This document shows positions 1 through 5,269 of a stretch of 9,532 bases of DNA, piece after piece. The DNA comes from CAVXNB01 sp963763085. GTDB lineage: Bacteria > Actinomycetota > Acidimicrobiia > Acidimicrobiales > Bog-793. Every line of letters begins with the position of its first letter. The first letter of the stretch is position 1. Where the stretch lies: contig CAVXNB010000006.1 of NCBI GenBank assembly GCA_963763085.1, forward strand, positions 1-9,532, in the 5' to 3' direction. A program made the position numbers and the translations under genes. The notes under the pieces are model-generated. The model did no database searches, was not told the DNA's origin, and saw only the letters and a list, made by a program, of their open reading frames with translations.

Positions 1-213
1 GGCGAGTGGGTGGGAGACGACGCCGTCACGGAGGAATACGAAATCGATCTGACAATGCCGGACGGAAATGTCGAGCATCATTCGATCATCGGCATTCTCG
101 TATTCGGGCAGAAGGGACTCGCAGGCGAGCGTGTGTGGGCATCGGAGCGATTGCTTCGAGTCCTGTTCGGTCCGGCCTACGACCTCGCCACTCCGCTCGG
201 GGCACCGGTCTGA
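1..213 (+). CDS. NTF2/SnoaL-like protein, C-terminal part (cut by window edge)
   Basis: The reading frame is open from the first base and ends at TGA 211-213, giving 70 residues of a gene that starts left of the window. The visible part begins GEWVGDDAVTEEYEI and contains MPDGNVEHHSIIGIL, then GLAGERVWASERLLR. This alternation of beta strands (EEYEIDLTMPDG, HHSIIGILVF, GLAGERVWAS) followed by a short hydrophobic tail resembles the last strands of the cone-shaped NTF2/SnoaL fold. That fold is known for small polyketide cyclases, isomerases, dehydratases and many uncharacterised actinobacterial proteins. The catalytic N-terminal half is missing here, so no reaction can be assigned. In-frame ATG or GTG codons inside the fragment (for example GTG at 10) are probably internal. 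It lies 121 bp before the aldo/keto reductase on the same strand. The family assignment rests on remembered resemblance and is moderate. Confidence 0.55.
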   Translation, partial: GEWVGDDAVTEEYEIDLTMPDGNVEHHSIIGILVFGQKGLAGERVWASERLLRVLFGPAYDLATPLGAPV

Positions 214-334
214 AGCCAACTTGGACAGCCAAATAACGGGCTCCGACCTTGACGGCATTCTAGGGGAGGATCCCGAAGGCGTCGTATCAGTCGTAGTTGC
301 AGTTTCCTGGACAGCGGAAGGGTGAGAGCGGAAC

Positions 335-1318
335 GTGGAATATGTACTTCTTGGCAGGAGCGGACTTCGTGTGTCGGAGATCGCTCTTGGAACAGGACAG
401 TTCTGGGATACCCAGGAGACCGACGCAGCGGTCGCCACGATTCGCAGTGCTCGCGAGAAAGGGATCAATTTCTTCGACACCGCCCGGACATACGGAAACG
501 GTCAATCGGAAAGGGTGCTCGGTGCGGCGCTACAGGAGGACCTGCTCCATCGTCGAGACGAAGTGGTCCTTGCCAGCAAGGGCGGATTGCAGTTGACTCC
601 CGAAGGGCCCCGTCGAGATGCAAGTCCCGCCAAACTTCGCCGTGACCTTGACGAGAGCCTCTCCGTCCTCGGCGTCGAGCAGATCGATCTCTATCACGTG
701 CATTGGCCGGATCCCAATGTGCCGGGGTCCGAGACTGCGGGAGTGCTCGCGGATCTGGTTGCCGAAGGCAAGATCGGCCACGTTGGACTCTCGAACTTCG
801 ATGTCGAGGACATTGAGCAGTTCAGTGAGGTACTCCCTCCTGAAGCTCTGCAGCCTTCATATCACTTATTGGGTCGAGGCATCGAGGATCATGTACTTCC
901 ATACGCAGAGGCGCATGACCTTGGGGTCCTCGTCTATGGAGCCCTGGGCCATGGGCTCTTGACCGGGACACTGTCAGAAGGGATGCACTTTCCGAAGACC
1001 GACTGGAGGAGCCACAGCTCGATGTATCAAGGGGACGCCTTTCGGATCAACGTTGGGGTGGTGAGGGAGCTACAGTCGTTTGCCCTCGATGAGCTCGGGT
1101 GCTCGATTGGTCAACTTGCGATCGCATGGGTGCTGGCCAACCGCGCGGTGGATGTGGCGATCGTAGGGACCGGTAGGGTTGATCACATGGAAGAGGCCAT
1201 TGCAGCCACTGAGATGTCGCTTGATGGCAGTACCCTTAACCATGTCGAAGAGATAGTAATGAGGGCGGTGACCAGCCCCGGTCCTACGCCCGAGACGACA
1301 CCTCTCGTTACAACGTGA
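335..1318 (+). CDS. Aldo/keto reductase
   Basis: A complete 327-residue protein, close to the usual 300-340 of the family. It is predicted to be a cytosolic (beta/alpha)8-barrel enzyme that reduces aldehydes or ketones, or oxidises alcohols, with NADP(H). It opens with YVLLGRSGLRVSEIALGTG, the usual first strands of the barrel. The catalytic tetrad is all present: Asp48 in NFFDTARTYG, Tyr53 in the same motif, Lys82 in LASKGG and His123 in YHVHWPD. GHVGLSNF (149-155) and VLVYGALGHGLLTG (198-211) match conserved later strands. AIVGTGRVDHMEEAI (275-289) fits the cofactor-phosphate-binding end. The start is GTG at 335, with purine-rich GGAAGGG upstream, because the conserved N-terminus begins there. 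It sits between two SnoaL-like genes on the same strand, 121 bp after the first and 176 bp before the second, so shared transcription is possible. The substrate cannot be told from sequence. Confidence 0.93.
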   Translation: MEYVLLGRSGLRVSEIALGTGQFWDTQETDAAVATIRSAREKGINFFDTARTYGNGQSERVLGAALQEDLLHRRDEVVLASKGGLQLTPEGPRRDASPAKLRRDLDESLSVLGVEQIDLYHVHWPDPNVPGSETAGVLADLVAEGKIGHVGLSNFDVEDIEQFSEVLPPEALQPSYHLLGRGIEDHVLPYAEAHDLGVLVYGALGHGLLTGTLSEGMHFPKTDWRSHSSMYQGDAFRINVGVVRELQSFALDELGCSIGQLAIAWVLANRAVDVAIVGTGRVDHMEEAIAATEMSLDGSTLNHVEEIVMRAVTSPGPTPETTPLVTT

Positions 1319-1480
1319 TCGACTTCCGATGAACACCAGAGAGAGGTTGGATGTCCTCAACGGCGCCATAGCTGCTCGAAATGGTGCAGTGTCAGGTACC
1401 CCGGCGCGATCAATGTCGTAATGAGATCTTCGGCGTGAATGGAGTAATTGGGTGCAGCAGATCAAGGAGCGATCCACAGT

Positions 1481-1486
1481 GGGAGG
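1481..1486 (+). promoter_or_regulatory. Ribosome binding site deciding the start at 1495
   Basis: GGGAGG lies 8 nt before the GTG at 1495 and is the best Shine-Dalgarno match near the N-terminus. The open frame continues upstream to an ATG at 1381, but the translated upstream part has no family resemblance, so this site favours the shorter start. Confidence 0.6.
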
Positions 1487-1494
1487 TCCGGGTT

Positions 1495-1920
1495 GTGGAT
1501 GATGTCGGTACCGACGTCCGTCGGTTGATAGCTTTATACGCTCAACTTGTCGACGACGGCCGTCTCGACGATTGGTCCGAGCTCTTCACTAACGACGCCG
1601 TGTTCACGTTCTGGGGCCAGGTCTATCAAGGGCGCGGCTCCATCAAGAGCGCGATGGAATCAATGCGGAGCGGGACGGCCAGGGCCGGCAAACATCTGGT
1701 GTTGACGCCGGTCATCACGGTCGACGGACTCGAGATCGGGCGAGCATGGACGGATTTCGTCGCCATCGTTGGTGACGAAGAAGGGTTTCGTGTCGTCGCC
1801 GCAGGGCGGTACTACGACCAAATTGTACGTGACGAGGGACGGTGGCGCTTCTCGCGGCGCGACGTTTGGGCGGCAGGTGAACCGCTTCCGGCCGGAGCCA
1901 GCGAGGTACCTCCCTTTTAA
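1495..1920 (+). CDS. SnoaL-like / NTF2-fold protein
   Basis: A 141-residue protein when started at GTG 1495, the usual size for a single-domain SnoaL_4-type protein. An N-terminal helix region, VRRLIALYAQLVDDGRLDD (8-26), is followed by W27 and LFTNDAVFTFWG (30-41). This is the classic helix plus first strand, with the acidic residues that line the pocket. GKHLVLTPVITVDG (65-78) carries the His67 often conserved in this group, and YYDQIVRDEGRWRFSRRDVW (106-125) is the closing pair of strands. Relatives include scytalone-dehydratase-like, ring-hydroxylating dioxygenase small-subunit-like and polyketide-cyclase-like proteins, so the reaction could be an isomerisation, dehydration or cyclisation, or the role could be structural. 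No dioxygenase large subunit is nearby. It is the second SnoaL-like gene in 2 kb and flanks the aldo/keto reductase, which hints at a common small-molecule pathway. The fold is fairly certain; the function is unknown. Confidence 0.8.
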   Translation: MDDVGTDVRRLIALYAQLVDDGRLDDWSELFTNDAVFTFWGQVYQGRGSIKSAMESMRSGTARAGKHLVLTPVITVDGLEIGRAWTDFVAIVGDEEGFRVVAAGRYYDQIVRDEGRWRFSRRDVWAAGEPLPAGASEVPPF

Positions 1921-2127
1921 GCAGATCGAATATGGGTGAGGAACACCGGTTCCGGGAAGTGCTGGTTGCCGGGTGGGGTACGTTGTGGGGCCGGTTCGGG
2001 GGAGGGTCTGCCAAGCACCGACGCCCAGACGTTTCCCGAGGGGGTTGCCGAGCCGCCGCGTGACCCCGAGGAAGCATGAGCGCGAGGCACGACGAGCCGC
2101 TGGCTATCGGGCATGCCGAATAGCGCA

Positions 2128-2172
2128 GGAGCCATTCCAGTGCGGGTGGCTCCCCATTTGGCTCATTGAGCC
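2128..2172. repeat. Two adjacent inverted repeats (hairpins)
   Basis: GGAGCCA (2128-2134) pairs perfectly with TGGCTCC (2147-2153) around a 12-nt loop. Directly after it GGCTC (2160-2164) pairs with GAGCC (2168-2172) around ATT. There is no run of T after either arm, so a factor-independent terminator is not well supported. They overlap the first copy of the 19-bp direct repeat and may be part of a recombination or regulatory site. Confidence 0.5.
2146..2164 (+). repeat. 19-bp direct repeat, copy 1
   Basis: GTGGCTCCCCATTTGGCTC matches the copy at 2373-2391 in 17 of 19 positions. The two copies are 227 bp apart and bracket the tRNA-like fragment and the GTTCA words, as repeats at an attachment site might. 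Confidence 0.6.
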
Positions 2173-2240
2173 CGTCAGCTCAGCAGGCGTCTTTCCTCCG
2201 AGCAACCCCTCTGACCCTGGGTGTTGTCATTGTCCGCTCA

Positions 2241-2266
2241 CTGCGATTCGAACCCAGAACCTGCGG
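2241..2266 (-). other. tRNA T-arm-like fragment (possible att core)
   Basis: Read on the - strand, this segment runs from CCGCAGGTTC into CTGGG, the loop TTCGAAT and CGCAG. That is a 7-nt T-loop with the canonical TTCGAAT and a 5-bp stem in which 4 of 5 pairs form (one C-C/G-G mismatch). The preceding bases look like the variable loop and part of an anticodon stem. No D-arm or acceptor partner can be found upstream, so it is not a complete tRNA. Short tRNA 3' fragments are commonly left where integrative elements insert into tRNA genes, which is the interpretation offered here. A chance match is possible. Confidence 0.35.
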
Positions 2267-2372
2267 AGTCCATTCCGGTGGTTTGCAGGGGTTCATATCC
2301 GTTCAATATGTCCAGGTAGTTTTCGGTATCGCGTTCAGGGAGCTTCATCGGCGTTCATCATGTTCGCCGTGC

Positions 2373-2391
2373 GTGGGTCCCCAATTGGCTC
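2373..2391 (+). repeat. 19-bp direct repeat, copy 2
   Basis: GTGGGTCCCCAATTGGCTC differs from the copy at 2146-2164 at only two positions. The inner CCCCAATTGG is itself close to palindromic. Confidence 0.6.
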
Positions 2392-2789
2392 CCGCCATTG
2401 GCTTGCCGCCTTACACTGGGAGTTACCCTGGCGTGGCCGTCGCCTGCACCACGGAGGAGATCGAACGCATGGTGGCGTTCCCAGCGAAATGGGGACGGCC
2501 CGGCAGGGAGTTGGCGCCTCGGGCGGCCAACGAGCCCGCTTCGGCGAGCGTCGCTCCGACTAGAGGGCCTCCGCAGAAAACGACCCACCTGAGACCCTTG
2601 GGACACTGCCCACCAACGGCATTCGGGCGTGTGGACACGGTTATGGATGGACGGTGAGTGTGATCTCCTGCGTCGCGACTGTCTTGTCCTGGTCCGGGTC
2701 CAGGCGGCGCCTCAGGCGGCGGTGCGCGGATCTCGTCGGTCGGCGCAGGTAATCCGGTGTACGGTGTTGGTCGGGCCAGTTGTATGGGC

Positions 2790-2805
2790 CGTATCAGCAG
2801 ATACG
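2790..2805. promoter_or_regulatory. Perfect palindrome, candidate operator
   Basis: CGTATC-AGCA-GATACG is a perfect inverted repeat with 6-bp arms. It ends 36 bp before the ATG at 2842, where a dimeric repressor or activator could sit. No clear -35/-10 pair could be fitted around it. The binding protein is not identifiable from this window. Confidence 0.4.
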
Positions 2806-2841
2806 AATCCCGAGCCCATCTTCACCTGAGCGGAGCTCCTC

Positions 2842-3123
2842 ATGGCCTACGGCGCCATTCATTTCTTTCCCGGCGGAACGCAGAGAAAACAAGACGGTTG
2901 GCGAAGTTCATCCCGCAGCGGTGGCCTGCCAGAAGGCCAGACATTCCATGCCGCGGGCGCTTCCGAGGGTGGCTGGACGATCGTGGCCGTTCACGATTCG
3001 AAGGACGGTTGGGAGAGGTTCCGCAACGGAACCCTTACTCCACGTATGCAGCAGGGAATTGAGGGTGGGTTCGAGACGCCACCTGAAGAGACAGGATTCG
3101 AGATTCACAACCTGCTTCCCTGA
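2842..3123 (+). CDS. Small conserved protein of unknown function (alpha/beta-barrel-like), possibly locally frameshifted
   Basis: A 93-residue protein starting at ATG 2842 with GGAG six bases upstream. The start MAYGAIHFFPGGT and the second half resemble a small actinobacterial family that I believe adopts the dimeric ferredoxin-like (antibiotic-biosynthesis-monooxygenase type) fold. The recognisable parts of the second half are GLPEGQTFHAAG, GGWTIVAVHDSKDGWERF, and LTPRMQQGIEGGF ending EIHNLL. No enzymatic residues can be assigned. The stretch QRKQDGWRSSSRS (residues 14-26) does not look like the family. The +1 frame over 2882-2920 reads RENKTVGEVHPAA, which fits the expected helix and VHP motif better, so two compensating single-base changes are likely here. 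The gene follows the gene-free region and precedes the 88-residue small protein by 216 bp. The reading frame is well supported; the function is unknown. Confidence 0.75.
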   Translation: MAYGAIHFFPGGTQRKQDGWRSSSRSGGLPEGQTFHAAGASEGGWTIVAVHDSKDGWERFRNGTLTPRMQQGIEGGFETPPEETGFEIHNLLP

Positions 3124-3185
3124 CCCGAATCTCTAGGGATTTCGGCCGGGCCAATCGTGCTGGAGCCGCAGAGAATGCGCAGACA

Positions 3186-3233
3186 AATGAAGTATTGACA
3201 ATGAAGTGTTGAGACCAATCAAGTCATTGAGAC
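3186..3233. repeat. Three-copy imperfect repeat upstream of the 88-aa gene
   Basis: AATGAAGTATTGAC (3186-3199) is followed directly by AATGAAGTGTTGAG (3200-3213), 12 of 14 identical. A third relative, AATCAAGTCATTGAGA, lies at 3217-3232. All share AAT-N-AAGT followed by TTGA, and the last contains the inverted pair TCAA/TTGA. TTGACA at 3195-3200 matches a -35 box, but no convincing -10 follows at the right distance. The array lies about 107 bp before the TTG start at 3340 and could be a set of operator half-sites. Confidence 0.4.
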
Positions 3234-3326
3234 GGTGACGGCGGGCCTTTGGTAAAACGGCGTTACGGCGCCGATACTTCTCCCCTCGTTGCACACCGAA
3301 GAAGAACTTCCAAAACCGCCGACCAC

Positions 3327-3333
3327 AAGGAGA
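3327..3333 (+). promoter_or_regulatory. Ribosome binding site deciding the TTG start at 3340
   Basis: AAGGAGA lies 6 nt before TTG 3340-3342. Upstream in-frame starts (for example at 3289) have no comparable site, and the residues they would add look unlike the protein body. Confidence 0.7.
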
Positions 3334-3339
3334 GACAAC

Positions 3340-3606
3340 TTGCCGACCATAATCGGACACCATGACATCTCGAAAGGGAAGGACCATTGGCTAAACTCGC
3401 CAAAGCGCGAGGAGATCTTTGGCCAGCTCGGCGTCACTAACATCCGGACGTTTGTGAACCCCGACGACCCGACAAAGGTGGCACTCCTCATGGACGTTCC
3501 TGACATGGCTGCATTTGCGTCCACCATGCAGTCAGAGGCTGCCGCCGAGGCCATGAAGCAGGATGGTGTGCTACCCGAGACGTTGGTGATTCTCGTCGAG
3601 GAGTAG
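3340..3606 (+). CDS. Small conserved protein of unknown function (88 aa)
   Basis: Started at TTG 3340, the product is 88 residues and reads MPTIIGHHDISKGKDHWL at its N-terminus. It continues with REEIFGQLGVTNIRTFVNPD, then KVALLMDVPDMAAFAS, and ends ETLVILVEE. The order strand (TIIGHHDI), helix (REEIFGQLG), strand (NIRTFVNPDDP), strand (KVALLMDVP), helix (MAAFASTMQSEAAAEAM), strand (ETLVILVE) is that of a small ferredoxin-like alpha/beta protein, probably a dimer (inference). It resembles hypothetical proteins seen in many Actinobacteria. His7, His8, His17 and Trp18 are candidates for a functional site, but no reaction is known to me. It is 216 bp after the 93-aa gene and is followed by the IS relic. 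A three-copy repeat lies upstream and may control it. Alternative start GTG/ATG choices upstream are disfavoured. Confidence 0.8.
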   Translation: MPTIIGHHDISKGKDHWLNSPKREEIFGQLGVTNIRTFVNPDDPTKVALLMDVPDMAAFASTMQSEAAAEAMKQDGVLPETLVILVEE

Positions 3607-3684
3607 ACGAAACGGCGTTCCGACCACCTGGCGCCTGGTACCGATCCCCGAGGGACACGGGCAGGCCTGGTCGTAACGACGGGG

Positions 3685-4130
3685 TGCCCCGGTCCGCCGG
3701 GTTGGTGGGACGGTGGGACGGTGACGGAGCATCTCAGCGGAGTCGGGCTGGCGGCCAGTGACGCGCTCGTATTCCTCCCTGGCATCCTCATCGATTGCTC
3801 CAGCACGGCCGGGGGAGCCGGCACCGATCACACCACTTCCAGGCTCTCTCGGGTGGTTCGCCCACGAAGACGACGCCGCCATCGTGGGCGAACCCCAGGG
3901 CAACGGTGTGGCCGAACGGTTCATCTGGACGCTCAAGGAGGAGTGCCTCTGGGCCCGGTTCTGCGAGGGCACGGCCGACATGTGAGAAGGGCCGGCCACC
4001 TTCATCGAGACCTACAACAACGAGTGGCGCATCGAGCGCCTGAGCCACCGCACACCACGAGAGGCAGGCATCCAGGCGCGGCTCAGGTGGCCGAGTGATA
4101 GTCGGACAATGTGTCCAACGAACCGGGGCC
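3685..4130 (+). mobile_element. Degenerate, internally deleted IS3-type element (boundaries tentative)
   Basis: GCCCCGGT at 3686-3693 is the exact inverse of ACCGGGGC at 4122-4129. The right side reads TGTCCAACGAACCGGGGC, in the style of IS3-family right ends next to the transposase C-terminus. Between them lies only the last part of a transposase, so about two thirds or more of a normal 1.2-1.5 kb element is missing. GTAAC occurs just outside both ends (3673-3677 and 4131-4135), but on the left it is 7 bp away from the inverted repeat, so it is not a safe target duplication. The presence of an IS relic is well supported; the exact ends are not. Confidence 0.4.
3795..4098 (+). pseudogene. IS3-family transposase (integrase core), C-terminal remnant, disrupted
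   Basis: The remnant reads LLQHGRGSRHRSHHFQ in one frame (from 3795). It then continues in another frame, from about 3840, with GSLGWFAHEDDAAIVGEPQ, NGVAERFIWTLKEECLW, an in-frame TGA at 3983-3985, and TFIETYNNEWRIERLSHRTP. This is the typical last third of an IS3-type DDE transposase. The second catalytic Asp, expected in H-D-x-G-S, is Gly here (GGC 3807-3809). The catalytic Glu is GAA 3914-3916. The distance is 107 nt, one base short of the 108 that gives the canonical D-35-E spacing, so a single-base deletion explains the frame change. With a frameshift, a stop and a lost catalytic residue the gene cannot be active. Upstream transposase sequence was not recognised, so the 5' part is deleted. 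Confidence 0.85.
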
Positions 4131-4291
4131 GTAACACCAGCGGTTTCGCGTTGGGGCAATATGCCGGAAGACTGGGTTCCTTGGGGCATCTCGAGGGGTC
4201 TACGCACCCCTTACGTCACTGCCCTATACGAGGTGGCTCTGCTGCGGCTTCGTGTTCGAGTCTTCGGTCGAGGCGAGGGTGCATGGGGCTA

Positions 4292-4321
4292 CACAGGCAT
4301 GCCCTGTGCAGCTGCTTGCAC
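4292..4321. repeat. Overlapping inverted repeats in the gap after the IS relic
   Basis: CACAGG (4292-4297) pairs with CCTGTG (4303-4308) around CATGC. GTGCA (4306-4310) pairs with TGCAC (4317-4321) around GCTGCT. The two structures share three bases, so only one can form at a time. Nothing else in 4131-4385 looks like a gene. Confidence 0.4.
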
Positions 4322-4385
4322 TGCTCACTGTCCTTCGGCCATCGGCGCGTCGAATGGGGTCGCCTCCTAGGTCCCGTGGACGCGG

Positions 4386-4402
4386 GGCGCTGGGGCAGCG
4401 CC
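4386..4402 (-). terminator. Candidate terminator hairpin after the methyltransferase gene
   Basis: GGCGCTG (4386-4392) and CAGCGCC (4396-4402) form a perfect 7-bp stem with a 3-nt loop. It begins 12 bp past the stop codon of the - strand gene ending at 4415. No T-run follows on the - strand, so it would be a hairpin-only terminator or a transcript-stabilising stem. Confidence 0.4.
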
Positions 4403-4414
4403 GCCCGATCCCCG

Positions 4415-5269
4415 TCAACGTTTCCGGGCGATCACGAACTGGTGGTCGCTGCGCACGCGGTAGATGCCGCGCTCGTCGCGGCCAGCCTCGAGGGCATCCA
4501 TGATCTCGCGCCGAACCACGTCGGCGTCGGGACCTCGGAGCGCCGGCACCGAAGGTCCGATGCTCGAGACGGCCCGCCAGGCAACATCCGCGTCGGGCCA
4601 CTCGACGACCGAAACCCGAGCGCCCCGCTCAGTGACGACGAAGCCGGCTGCCTCGAGCATCGCCTCGGCGACGCCCGGTGTGGCGATGTCGTTCAGCCGC
4701 TTCATCGACCCGTGGTGCGCCTCGGGCGAATGGCGGGCGAGCGGGCGGAAGATGCCGCGGATGTCGAGCGGCGGCCCCTCGCCCCAGAAGCTGATGCCCA
4801 GCGGCGCGCCGGGCTTGAGGACCCGGAACGCCTCGTCGAGCGCTTCCTCGCATCCGCCCCAGATGCCGTTGATCGAGATCGCGGCGTCGAACGAGGCATC
4901 CGGCCACGGCAGCTCGAACATGGAGCCGAGCCGCAGATCGGCGTCGGGCGTACGGGCGGTCGCCACGGCGAGGAGCTCGGCCGAGGCATCGACGCCCGAG
5001 ACCGTCGCCCCCATGCCAGCCGCGAGGCGCACGGCGAGGCCGGACCCGCAGGCGACGTCGAGCAGGCTGGTCCCCGGCCCGACGCCCACCCGCCCGAAGA
5101 TCGCGACGAGCACGTCGATTGCATAGTGCTCGTACAGGCAGGCCCAGTCGGCCGCTCGGTGGCCCCATGCTTCGCCGGCCGCCCGCCAATCGTGCCCGTC
5201 ACCGGGCTCAGCGCCGTCGTTGGTCTCGGCTGCTTCGCCGGTCCGTTGGGGTTCTGCTCGCATCGCCAT
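4415..5269 (-). CDS. Class I SAM-dependent methyltransferase
   Basis: About 284 residues if started at ATG 5269 (ATGs at 5278 and 5263 are equally possible; none has a clear Shine-Dalgarno). The open frame extends back to 5425, but that extra part looks non-coding. The Rossmann-fold signatures are clear: motif I LLDVACGSGLAVRLA (about 69-83), the acidic residue after strand 2 in VSGVDAS (Asp94), LRLGSMFELPWPDASFD (113-128) and FRVLKPGAPLGISFW (148-162). This is the layout of Methyltransf_11/25-type enzymes that methylate small molecules using S-adenosylmethionine in the cytosol. The segment MKRLNDIATPGVAEAMLEAAGF (about 189-210) is the usual helix before the substrate lid. The methyl acceptor cannot be predicted. 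It is transcribed away from the OsmC gene, with about 175 bp between the two starts. Its GC content is clearly higher than that of the genes to the left. Confidence 0.88.
   Translation of the reverse strand: MAMRAEPQRTGEAAETNDGAEPGDGHDWRAAGEAWGHRAADWACLYEHYAIDVLVAIFGRVGVGPGTSLLDVACGSGLAVRLAAGMGATVSGVDASAELLAVATARTPDADLRLGSMFELPWPDASFDAAISINGIWGGCEEALDEAFRVLKPGAPLGISFWGEGPPLDIRGIFRPLARHSPEAHHGSMKRLNDIATPGVAEAMLEAAGFVVTERGARVSVVEWPDADVAWRAVSSIGPSVPALRGPDADVVRREIMDALEAGRDERGIYRVRSDHQFVIARKR

Larger units (their letters stand above)
1921..2841 (+). other. Gene-free region with integration-scar features
   Basis: No reading frame here on either strand gives a recognisable protein. The frames that stay open (for example + 1973-2563 and + 2166-2657) are rich in Arg, Pro and Ser and look non-coding. 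The stretch holds several hairpins, a tRNA T-arm-like fragment (2241-2266), four GTTCA words (starting at 2291, 2301, 2333 and 2353), a pair of 19-bp direct repeats (2146-2164 and 2373-2391) and a palindrome just before the next gene (2790-2805). The layout suggests an old attachment site of an integrative element whose integrase has been lost, but this is inference. Confidence 0.5.

Noticed and set aside
1329..1421. 30-residue ORF between the aldo/keto reductase and the second SnoaL-like gene
   Set aside because: No Shine-Dalgarno and no recognisable domain. It could be a decayed gene start but cannot be supported.
1381..1494. N-terminal extension of the SnoaL-like protein to ATG 1381
   Set aside because: The extra 38 residues do not resemble the family, and the GTG at 1495 has a much better ribosome binding site.
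1940..1953. GGAAC/GTTCC inverted repeat after the SnoaL-like gene as a terminator
   Set aside because: Short 5-bp stem without a following T-run; such repeats are frequent by chance.
2076..2123. 15-residue ORF MSARHDEPLAIGHAE after a GAGG sequence, possibly the start of an excisionase-like gene
   Set aside because: Too short to assign. The resemblance to the N-terminus of helix-turn-helix excisionases is only a hint, although it would fit the integration-scar idea.
2469..2657. 62-codon + strand ORF with GGAGGAG 9 nt before its ATG
   Set aside because: The ribosome-binding-site-like sequence is good, but the product is Pro/Ala/Arg-rich with no recognisable fold or motif, so it cannot be supported as a gene. 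Transcription or conservation would be needed.
3125..3145. Hairpin CCGAA/TTCGG right after the 93-aa gene as a terminator
   Set aside because: The stem is only 5 bp with a long loop and no T-run follows.
3219..3824. - strand open frame of 201 codons over the 88-aa gene and the start of the IS relic
   Set aside because: Ser/Pro/Arg-rich, crosses both the small gene and the mobile relic, and has no family resemblance.
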